Shown in pieces: positions 1 through 6,222 of a stretch of DNA of 9,274 nucleotides. Source of the DNA: Clostridiales bacterium. Lineage in GTDB: Bacteria > Bacillota > Clostridia > Oscillospirales > Acutalibacteraceae. Location of the stretch: assembly GCA_012516295.1 (NCBI GenBank), contig JAAYWU010000232.1:1-9274 (forward strand), given 5' to 3'. Every line of letters starts with the position of its first letter. The stretch's first letter is position 1. The position numbers and the translations under genes are program-made. The notes beneath the pieces are model-generated. The model worked only from the letters and a program-made list of their open reading frames with translations. It was not told where the DNA came from and ran no database searches.

Positions 1-477
1 ATCAATGTGCATGGAGCCCTTAAATTCTTTCGCCGTAGCGTTATTCTTAGTGGGAAGCTGATTCATGACCATGTCGTACGAACCGACCGCACGGTCCGTA
101 ATCACTTCGGTGCAGGTCTTTTCTAACGCCTGCATATATTTGCCGTTCCCCATCATCATCATTTTCAGGTCACGGGCAAAATACGTTTTTGCGGCAAATC
201 CGCAAATGATGAGCAATACCGCACAGCATGCCGCAATAATCACGATTTTCTTCGATTTCGCGGAAGGCTGCCCACGCTGTGGAAACGCCTCCTGCGCATG
301 CTGCGCTCCGGTGTTTTCTTCCTCCTGGGCTTGCACCGGAGTCCCGTTTTCAAAACCTTCTTTACTGTCCGCAACGGCGGGCTGGTTTTCAGACAAATTC
401 TCAATCGGTTCCCCGCACTGGGAGCAAATCGTCTGGCCATCCTCCATTTCGGCACCGCACTTTTTGCAAGTTGCCAT
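1..477 (-). CDS. Zinc-ribbon, single-pass membrane protein, function unknown (3' end outside window)
   Basis: The minus-strand frame is open from the ATG at 477 to the left edge, giving 159 residues with no stop, so the protein is C-terminally truncated by the window. Residues 1-24 form a zinc ribbon with two CxxC knuckles (C4/C7 and C18/C21) of the kind found at the N terminus of many Clostridia membrane proteins. Residues 25-74 are acidic, Gln/Glu-rich and probably disordered. A short basic patch (KSKK, 74-77) precedes one hydrophobic helix at about 78-97, followed by an extracytoplasmic part that contains four consecutive methionines (M106-M109). The inferred topology is zinc ribbon in the cytoplasm and C-terminal domain outside. 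The start is supported by AGGAG seven bases upstream (485-489) and by its own promoter. I do not recognise a specific family beyond zinc-ribbon domain-containing protein. Nothing links it functionally to the sugar genes upstream. Confidence 0.85.
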   Translation of the reverse strand, partial: MATCKKCGAEMEDGQTICSQCGEPIENLSENQPAVADSKEGFENGTPVQAQEEENTGAQHAQEAFPQRGQPSAKSKKIVIIAACCAVLLIICGFAAKTYFARDLKMMMMGNGKYMQALEKTCTEVITDRAVGSYDMVMNQLPTKNNATAKEFKGSMHID

Positions 478-525
478 TTCTAATCTCCTATTCCTGTTTA
501 TTTTGCATAATTGCTTAGCGATAGT

Positions 526-554
526 ATTATATTTGAGTTTAAAAACTTTGTCAA
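526..554 (-). promoter_or_regulatory. Consensus sigma-A promoter of the zinc-ribbon gene
   Basis: Read on the minus strand, TTGACA (549-554) is followed by exactly 17 bases and then TATAAT (526-531), a perfect match to the vegetative sigma-70/sigma-A consensus. The start of transcription would fall near 518-520, leaving a leader of about 40 bases before the ATG at 477. The surroundings are AT-rich, as expected. This makes the zinc-ribbon gene an independent, probably constitutive unit rather than the last gene of the signalling operon, although read-through is possible because no strong terminator separates the two. Confidence 0.85.
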
Positions 555-579
555 ATATTATCAATAAAAAAGGAAAAAT

Positions 580-1623
580 TTAGTTTCGGAGAATCGAAAG
601 AATATCGTCCGCGTTTTGTTTGGTTACCGTACGATAGGGTACCCAAACGTAGTGCCCGTCCTGCAAATTGACCGTTTTCGCCGGGTCTTCGCCGGTAGCA
701 AAAGCATAGGAAAGGTCGAAAACCGCTTTGGCCTGTCCCCGCGCGTCATTATAAACCGTTCCGAACATACTGCCATCTTTTATGGCGTTTACGCCGCCCT
801 CCGTGGCGTCTATGCCCACGACAAGCGGTTTTACCTTCCGTTTGCTTTCTTTAATGGCATCAATCGCGCCAAGGGCCATATCGTCGTTGTTACAGAACAC
901 GACTTCGATGCGGTCCCCGTATTTCGTAAGCCACTGGTTCATTTTTGCCGTCCCCTGTGCGCGCTGCCAGTTTGCAATTTCGTCGGCAAGCTTTTCCACC
1001 TTGATGCCCGCCCCGGTGACCGCCTTAATGGAATATTCCGTACGCAGCAGGGCGTCCTGATGCTCCTGTTCGCCTTCCAGCATCACATACTGGATTTTCC
1101 CGTCGCCGTTGCGGTCAATGGAAGCCGGATCCTTCGCGTAGGCCTGCGCAATGATTTCGCCCTGAAGCCGCCCGGACTGCGCCGCGTCCGCGCCGACATA
1201 ATATGCGCGGTCCCACAGCCGGATATCCTCTTCGACGGGTTCGCGGTTAAAGAAAATCACCGGAATGTCTGCCGCTTTGACTTTGTTGACGATCACCGCG
1301 GCGGACGTGCGGTCCACTTCGTTCACACAGATTACGTCGTAATGACGGGAAATGAAGCTGTCCACCTGATCGTTTTGCAGCGCCTGGCTGGACTGTCCGT
1401 CAACCACATTCACAACGATCTTCTTGCCGGACTTGGCTTCCATCTGCTTTGCAATTTTTTCAAGGTTATTGCAAAGGCTCGCCACAAAAGTGTCATCCTT
1501 GCGGTAAAGCGTAACGCCGATTTTAATTGTATCCACCTTTCCCTTTCCGCCGGAAGAGCTGCAGGCACCCAGCGGAAGAAGGAGAAACACCGCGGCAAAT
1601 ACTGCTGACAAGACTCTTTTCAT
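580..1623 (-). CDS. Galactose/glucose-binding lipoprotein, MglB-like (second copy, in signalling operon)
   Basis: This is a 347-residue periplasmic-type sugar-binding protein. A hydrophobic signal (residues 4-20) ends in the lipobox L18-G19-A20-C21, so the mature protein should be lipid-anchored at C21. By recall of E. coli MglB, all the sugar-contact residues are present: D44 and F46 (DDTF), N101, H188/D190/R194 (HQDALLR), W219, N246, D272 and N292. The calcium loop is also kept: D170, N172, D174, K176 (backbone position), Q178 and distal E240. The predicted ligand is therefore glucose, galactose or a methyl-galactoside. Its C terminus resembles the partial MglB at the right edge (shared DG.YVW.PY and GTV.ND). 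It starts 13 bases after the preceding gene, with GAGGAGGG just upstream of the ATG. No ABC subunits accompany it here, so it may feed MglAC, present sugar to the adjacent sensor kinase, or both. The family is certain; the role is inference. Confidence 0.93.
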   Translation of the reverse strand: MKRVLSAVFAAVFLLLPLGACSSSGGKGKVDTIKIGVTLYRKDDTFVASLCNNLEKIAKQMEAKSGKKIVVNVVDGQSSQALQNDQVDSFISRHYDVICVNEVDRTSAAVIVNKVKAADIPVIFFNREPVEEDIRLWDRAYYVGADAAQSGRLQGEIIAQAYAKDPASIDRNGDGKIQYVMLEGEQEHQDALLRTEYSIKAVTGAGIKVEKLADEIANWQRAQGTAKMNQWLTKYGDRIEVVFCNNDDMALGAIDAIKESKRKVKPLVVGIDATEGGVNAIKDGSMFGTVYNDARGQAKAVFDLSYAFATGEDPAKTVNLQDGHYVWVPYRTVTKQNADDILSILRN

Positions 1624-1636
1624 AGGAACCCTCCTC

Positions 1637-2611
1637 TTATCTTGAAAACGGGAAAAGCAACCTCTGGTTTTCCGAGCTGTACATATTTTCCTGGTTTATC
1701 ACCGCAAAATTAATGCTGGGATCGTGCGTATCCGGCTTTTTATTGATTTTATCGACCGCGGTCTGAATACTGAGGTACCCCAGATTGTACTCGTTTTCCA
1801 CGCCGACCGAATGGATAATCCGGCTGTCCAGAAGGGAGACAATCGTATTCGTTCTCCCCATTCCGAAAATGCGCACTTTGGCGGAGCCGGATTTTAATAA
1901 GTCCTGTTCCGCTTTGGCCACCGCTTCCAGCGTGGAGGCATCCAGCGCGATAACGGTGTCCGCCGCACTGCTCAGAAGCATCCCCTTTGCCGTATCGTAC
2001 GCCTGCTGGCTTCCGTTGGGAATATCCCAGTACTCAATTTTGTTTTTGCCCGTACCGAGTATTTTCATCACGCCGGCGTAACGCTGGCGGATGCTGCTGC
2101 AATCCATACTGTTGCGCAGAATGGCAACCCGGAGCGGGCTTTTTCCGTCCCCGGCAGCCGCCTGCGCAAGGGTGCTGCCAAGCTTTTCGTTGTCGCAGGA
2201 GATGAGCGGCAGGTTCGGAATCGATTCCACCGTGGACTGCATGGCGACAACCGGAACGCTTTTCATCGCTTCCCTTACGGGCCGCTCTAAGTCCTTCGAA
2301 TTCACGGGCGAGATGACAACCGCGTCCGCGCCGTTGCGGATTTCCCGCTTCAAAAGGGAAACCTGCTCCTCGGCGTTGTTTTCCTTTTGAAGCGTAATAA
2401 AACTGATTTCCGCGTTCAAATCCTTCGCCGCCTGCTCCATTCCCTGCCGGATGGACGTGCTGCTTGCCGCGCTGCTGCTTCGGCAGATCACCGAAATTTC
2501 GTAAGGGCTGACGATTTTCTTGCCGAAATACCGCTCCCGGTTCAACAGAACGAAAGAGCTGATGAACGCGAAAAGAATCAAGAAAAACACCAGAATCCTT
2601 TTTCGGGTCAT
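1637..2611 (-). CDS. Membrane-anchored periplasmic-binding-like protein (putative sensor subunit)
   Basis: This 324-residue protein has a substrate-binding fold of the ribose/galactose type (Peripla_BP_4-like). Recognisable landmarks are EISVI at 38-42, GADAVVISPVN at 94-104, D140-N141, R175/R177 before Y178-A-G180, the D224 strand and the VENEYNLGY segment at 271-279. Residues 6-23 are strongly hydrophobic after MTRKR, with no lipobox cysteine and no clear cleavage site, so it is probably tethered by an uncleaved helix. The first ligand-contact loop (residues 43-53) is mostly Ser/Ala and lacks the Asp/Phe pair of MglB, and the usual G-x-D of the hinge strand reads GMG (250-252). Its ligand therefore cannot be named. 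The start overlaps the kinase stop by four bases (ATGA), with GGAGG nine bases upstream, implying translational coupling. This resembles XylFII, the anchored xylose-binding partner of LytS in Clostridium beijerinckii. A sensing role rather than transport is inferred. Confidence 0.85.
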   Translation of the reverse strand: MTRKRILVFFLILFAFISSFVLLNRERYFGKKIVSPYEISVICRSSSAASSTSIRQGMEQAAKDLNAEISFITLQKENNAEEQVSLLKREIRNGADAVVISPVNSKDLERPVREAMKSVPVVAMQSTVESIPNLPLISCDNEKLGSTLAQAAAGDGKSPLRVAILRNSMDCSSIRQRYAGVMKILGTGKNKIEYWDIPNGSQQAYDTAKGMLLSSAADTVIALDASTLEAVAKAEQDLLKSGSAKVRIFGMGRTNTIVSLLDSRIIHSVGVENEYNLGYLSIQTAVDKINKKPDTHDPSINFAVINQENMYSSENQRLLFPFSR

Positions 2612-4428
2612 TTGGCGCCGCCTCCTTCGTCCAGCTCTTCCAGCGTTTTCAGCGGAAGGTGGATTCTTGCGGTTGTTCCTTCGTCCGGTTCGCTGTAAAT
2701 CGCAAGGCCGTAATCCTTCCCGAAATAAAGCTGAATGCGTTCCTGTACATTCTTCAGTCCGATTCCGGAGCCTTTTCCGCGCGCACGCGGGGCCTCTTCC
2801 GTTAAAAGCGCGTCCGCCTGCTCCTGGGGCATGCCGAGGCCGTTGTCGATAATATCGATGTACAGGCTGTCCTCCTTCCGGTAGGCATGAATTTTTATTT
2901 CTCCGTCCCCGCTCATAAACTCCATGCCATGGTAAATCGCGTTTTCCACAAGGGGCTGTACAATCAGCTTAATGGTTGCATATTGGAGCGTTTCCGGCTC
3001 CGCATCAATTTCATAGACGAATTTGTTCTTATAACGCATCTTCTGAATGGTCAGATAGTTGCGCACATGCTCCAGCTCATCCGCGACGGAAATGATATTC
3101 TTCCCCTTGGAAAGGCTGATGCGGAACAGCCGCGCCAGCGCCGTAACCATGGTGACCGCGCCGTCGTACCGCTCGTTTTCAATCATCCAGATGATGGAAT
3201 CCAGCGTATTATAAAGAAAATGCGGATTAATCTGGGACTGGAGCGCGTCCAGCTCGCTTTTCCGCTTGGATTCCTGTTCCGCAACGATATCGTCCATGAG
3301 CTTGTGAAGCTGGTCCACCATGGAACGAATGGTCTTTCCAAGATGCTGGACTTCATAGGAACCGGAAATCGCGATATCCACGCTGCTCAGGTTCCCCTTG
3401 TCCAGGTCTTTCACCGAATGTTCCAGTTCCTTAATCGGGTTGGCGATGCGCGAAGAAAGGAACAGGTTCAGGAAAACCATCAGGAAAATCGAGAAGAAAA
3501 TAAAGAACCACGCGAAAATGCGAAGTTGCTGGTAATTCGAGGCAATATCCTGCATAGATGTTACGGCGATGATTTTCCAGCCGGTATAGCCCACCGTTTT
3601 TACGGTCACCATCCGCCGCTGCCCCTGAAAGATTTCGCTGTGGCTGCCGTCGTCGTAATGCGCGGCAGCGATGTTGTTTTCCTGCATCAGATTGGAATAG
3701 ATTAACTGCTGCCGCGGATGGTAAATCAGTTCCCCGTTCCGGTTGGTCAGGTAAATGTAACTGGATTCGCCCATATCCACGTTCTTGCAAATCTGCTCAA
3801 TCCCGCTGAAATTCATGTCCACCAGCAGGACGCCGCGGGTGGTGGAGCCCGCATTGGTCAGCTCCACAGCGCGGCTGAGCGAAACCACCCAATGATATTT
3901 ATTATCCGGGTCCACAAAAAGATTCTGAACATGGGGGGTGGAAAAATGGCTGTTTTCAATTTTCTGCGAAGCGTTCTGAAACCAGCTTTGGCCGGTTACC
4001 CCGGCGGACGGCTTCAGCTGCGCGAGCGGCTCGGCGGCGATGACCTTGCCGGTGCCGGAAAACACCCCGATGCTCACCAGCAAGTCGTGGTTCGTTTCAT
4101 ACAACAAGCTCATCGCATCGCCGATATTGTCGGTGGACAGATCCGCGTTCTTAATCACGCGGTAATACATGGAGTCGGAAATGCGCATCATATTGCGAAG
4201 ATAGGTATCCAGATTCAGGTTCACCTGATTGACCATGTGCGTATTGTCTTCGGAAATCATCTTTTCGCTCAGCCCGATATACCGCAGGGACAGGGAAAAC
4301 CCGACAATCAGCATTCCCACCACCGAAACCGCGGTAAAGGTAAGCGATATGGTAAACTGCAGGCTTCTTTTTTGCAGGAAATGTGTAATTTTATCCAGTA
4401 TTTCTCTTGCTTTTTTCCGCAATAGCAT
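2608..4428 (-). CDS. YesM/LytS-type sensor histidine kinase
   Basis: This 606-residue membrane kinase would autophosphorylate and pass phosphate to the regulator encoded just upstream. The first membrane helix spans about residues 25-48. An extracytoplasmic domain of some 250 residues, probably double-Cache-like, lies between about 50 and 302. The second helix is at about 303-325, followed by HAMP from about 326 to 378 and a coiled linker. The phosphoacceptor region ALQSQINPHFLYNTLDS contains H403. The ATP-binding domain shows an N-box (QPLVENAIYHG, 491-501), a G1 box (D528-N-G-x-G) and a Gly-rich GKGSGIGL box. This is the His_kinase plus HATPase_c arrangement of the YesM family. The start is ambiguous: GGAGGGG touches the ATG at 4428 directly, whereas the TTG at 4422 (codon 3) has an ideal eight-base spacing, giving 604 residues. 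Paired with the YesN-like gene and the two downstream binding proteins, it is probably a sugar sensor. Confidence 0.95.
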   Translation of the reverse strand: MLLRKKAREILDKITHFLQKRSLQFTISLTFTAVSVVGMLIVGFSLSLRYIGLSEKMISEDNTHMVNQVNLNLDTYLRNMMRISDSMYYRVIKNADLSTDNIGDAMSLLYETNHDLLVSIGVFSGTGKVIAAEPLAQLKPSAGVTGQSWFQNASQKIENSHFSTPHVQNLFVDPDNKYHWVVSLSRAVELTNAGSTTRGVLLVDMNFSGIEQICKNVDMGESSYIYLTNRNGELIYHPRQQLIYSNLMQENNIAAAHYDDGSHSEIFQGQRRMVTVKTVGYTGWKIIAVTSMQDIASNYQQLRIFAWFFIFFSIFLMVFLNLFLSSRIANPIKELEHSVKDLDKGNLSSVDIAISGSYEVQHLGKTIRSMVDQLHKLMDDIVAEQESKRKSELDALQSQINPHFLYNTLDSIIWMIENERYDGAVTMVTALARLFRISLSKGKNIISVADELEHVRNYLTIQKMRYKNKFVYEIDAEPETLQYATIKLIVQPLVENAIYHGMEFMSGDGEIKIHAYRKEDSLYIDIIDNGLGMPQEQADALLTEEAPRARGKGSGIGLKNVQERIQLYFGKDYGLAIYSEPDEGTTARIHLPLKTLEELDEGGGAK

Positions 4429-4430
4429 CC

Positions 4431-4435
4431 CCTCC
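4431..4435 (-). promoter_or_regulatory. Ribosome binding site that questions the kinase start codon
   Basis: The core GGAGG lies only two bases before the ATG at 4428 but eight bases before an in-frame TTG at 4422-4420. Spacing favours the TTG. The protein difference is only two residues (Met-Leu). Confidence 0.6.
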
Positions 4436-4440
4436 GTTCC

Positions 4441-4459
4441 GCAGGGCTGATTTCCCTGC
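4441..4459 (-). other. Intercistronic hairpin between regulator and kinase genes
   Basis: GCAGGG (4441-4446) and CCCTGC (4454-4459) form a perfect 6-bp GC-rich stem with a 7-base loop in the 41-base gap between the regulator stop and the kinase ATG. No U-run follows on the minus strand, so it is not an intrinsic terminator. It could adjust RNA processing, stability or the relative expression of the two genes, or be incidental. Confidence 0.45.
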
Positions 4460-4469
4460 CTTGCGAAGC

Positions 4470-6071
4470 CTACTGGTTCCTGTATTTTGAAGGTGACACG
4501 CCGAATTTCTTTTTAAAGACATAACTGAAATAATTCGGCTCCGTATAGCCGACCTTTCCTGCTATGATATAGGTTTTATCATCTGTCGTATTCAAAAGAT
4601 TGACTGCTTCCTGCAAACGCACTTCCGTAAGGTACGCAACAAAGCTCATGCCGGTTTCGCGCTTGAAAACGGTTGAAAAATAAGTGGGACTTACATGGAG
4701 GAAGGAACACAGGCTTTCCACGGAAAGCTCCGGATTCTGGAAATTTTCCGCGATATACTGCTTCGCGTTCTGCGCCAGAACCCGGGTGGAGTTAATCCGC
4801 TCATGCTTTACCAGCATGCTGATCCGGATGCAGCATTCCGTGCACCACTGCTTCATTTCCGCGGGAGAGCGCAGGGCCGCGATCGTGTTTACATAATTGA
4901 AATTTTCCCCGAAGATTTCCTCTGTACTCAGCTCGTATGCATGCATCAGCTTCAACAAAGAGGTCACCATTTCCATCAGATAAATCTGGTACTGGTTCAA
5001 AGGCAGAAGCCGCCTTTCAAAACGCGCGAACAAGGCCCCGATTTTTTCCTTTATTTCCTCCTCCGAGCCCATCTTGATGGCATTGGAAATATCGCGCTCG
5101 TCGTGCTCGTCGAACTGGAGCTTCACGGATGTTTCCGGCTCCACGTCCGAAATATAGATTGCCTTGCCCGCGCCCATCACGGCGCAGTAGTCCATCGCAT
5201 CCTGCGCTTCGCGGTAAGAATGCCGGATATCCGCCAGCGCGGAGCAGGGCGTCCCCACGCCGGAAACCATCTTCACGCCCATGACCAGCTCCGCGTATTT
5301 GCAGACCTCGTTCATGCCGCGGATCAGCGGGACAACGCCGGTTTCCGGGGAAAGCTCCGCAATAACCGCAACGCAGTCGGAATAAAGGAAGTCGGTAAAG
5401 GCGCAGTAATTCTCCAATATCTCATCCACCGTCCGCCGCAGCGAAATCGGAATCAGCTCCTCTTCGCGCAGAACAGCGCCTTCCAGGGGTGCGCGGTCCG
5501 CACGCACAACCGCGACCGCCCAGCCGCCCTCCGCGTCCAGGTTAATCTGGAACATCGGCGCCTGCGCCCGCATCCGCTCCTCCGAAATGCGGCCTTCGAT
5601 CAGTCCCACCAGAAACTGCTCGCGCATAACCGGGAGGCTGTCCATATAGGCTTTCCGCAGCATTTCCACGTCGCGCCGCTCCGCAAACTCGCTGTCAAGC
5701 TGTTGCTTCATTTTTTTCAGCGTTTCCGTCAGCTCATTCGCGTTAATCGGCTTTAACACATATTCCGCCGCTTTGATTTTGATTGCCTTCTGTGCGTATT
5801 CGAAATCGTCAAAGCCGGAAAACAGAATCAGCTTCGTGGAGGGCATGGAATCCCGCAGGCGGCTCCCCAGCTCCAGCCCGTCCATGAACGGCATTTTAAT
5901 ATCCGTCATCACCACATCCGGGTGCAGGTGCTCGGCTTTTTCCAGCGCGTCCAGCCCGTTTTCGGCGTCGCCCACAACGGTATAGCCCAAACTTTCCCAG
6001 TCAATTTTCTTTATGATGCCCTCGCGTATCTCCTCTTCATCGTCCGCAAGAAGAATACGGTAAAGTCCCAT
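4470..6071 (-). CDS. YesN-type response regulator with AraC output domain
   Basis: This 533-residue transcription regulator has an N-terminal CheY-like receiver (about 1-120): acidic pocket D10/D11, phosphoacceptor D57 in the VVMTDIKMP strand, S85 and K107-P108. A middle region of about 300 residues, typical in length for long YesN proteins, has no motif I can name. The last 104 residues (430-533) are an AraC/XylS DNA-binding domain with two helix-turn-helix units, the first around LSVESLCSFLHVSPTYFSTVF and the second ending in the signature GYTEPNYFSYVFKKKFGVSP. The start is supported by GGAGTG about eight bases before the ATG. It is the first gene of the four-gene operon, 41 bases ahead of its cognate kinase. 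Regulators of this class usually activate adjacent carbohydrate uptake genes, so mglBAC immediately upstream is the obvious candidate target. That link is inferred from position only. Confidence 0.95.
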   Translation of the reverse strand: MGLYRILLADDEEEIREGIIKKIDWESLGYTVVGDAENGLDALEKAEHLHPDVVMTDIKMPFMDGLELGSRLRDSMPSTKLILFSGFDDFEYAQKAIKIKAAEYVLKPINANELTETLKKMKQQLDSEFAERRDVEMLRKAYMDSLPVMREQFLVGLIEGRISEERMRAQAPMFQINLDAEGGWAVAVVRADRAPLEGAVLREEELIPISLRRTVDEILENYCAFTDFLYSDCVAVIAELSPETGVVPLIRGMNEVCKYAELVMGVKMVSGVGTPCSALADIRHSYREAQDAMDYCAVMGAGKAIYISDVEPETSVKLQFDEHDERDISNAIKMGSEEEIKEKIGALFARFERRLLPLNQYQIYLMEMVTSLLKLMHAYELSTEEIFGENFNYVNTIAALRSPAEMKQWCTECCIRISMLVKHERINSTRVLAQNAKQYIAENFQNPELSVESLCSFLHVSPTYFSTVFKRETGMSFVAYLTEVRLQEAVNLLNTTDDKTYIIAGKVGYTEPNYFSYVFKKKFGVSPSKYRNQ

Positions 6072-6099
6072 AAATTTTTCACTCCAATTCGACCTCTGT

Positions 6100-6142
6100 T
6101 TGTTCGTATTGTATCATACTTATCCCCTCTTTATTGTTCGTA
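6100..6142 (-). promoter_or_regulatory. Putative promoter/operator region of the signalling operon with 9-bp direct repeats
   Basis: Read on the minus strand, the 9-mer TACGAACAA occurs at 6134-6142 and again at 6100-6108, 34 bases apart in the same orientation. Possible -10 hexamers (TATGAT at 6113-6118, or TACAAT at 6108-6113) lie between or against the repeats. With 17-base spacing neither has a good -35, which fits an activator-dependent promoter. AraC-type regulators often bind paired direct repeats, so these may be sites for the adjacent regulator. The repeats are seen directly; their function is inference. Confidence 0.4.
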
Positions 6143-6163
6143 ATAAAAAAGATTATTCTTTGC

Positions 6164-6191
6164 AAAAAACCCGCGCAGGAATCTGCGCAGG
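6164..6191 (-). terminator. Intrinsic terminator after mglC
   Basis: On the minus strand, a 9-bp GC-rich stem (6183-6191 pairing with 6170-6178, with one G-U pair) closes a 4-base loop and is followed by six U residues (6164-6169). Further A-U pairing can extend the stem. It lies about 31 bases past the mglC stop and ends the mglBAC transcript. A 9-mer TGCAAAAAA (plus strand) flanks the hairpin at 6161-6169 and 6197-6205; this is probably just the A/U tracts of the terminator. Confidence 0.93.
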
Positions 6192-6222
6192 CTTTCTGCA
6201 AAAAATAGTGTAAAAAGGTGAA

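Noticed and set aside
559..602. Possible terminator after the MglB-like lipoprotein gene
   Set aside because: Only a 5-bp, AU-rich stem (TTTCG/CGAAA) overlapping the stop codon, with the U-rich stretch offset; too weak to call.
616..1608. Plus-strand open frame of about 330 codons opposite the MglB-like lipoprotein
   Set aside because: Antisense to a gene with all expected active residues; the translated sequence has no family features.
2887..3705. Plus-strand open frame of about 272 codons opposite the sensor kinase
   Set aside because: It mirrors the kinase coding frame, with no promoter or recognisable protein character.
4695..5756. Plus-strand open frame of about 353 codons opposite the response regulator
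   Set aside because: It is rich in His/Arg/Gln with no domain, no supported ribosome binding site, and lies wholly antisense to a clear regulator; it is a codon-bias shadow.
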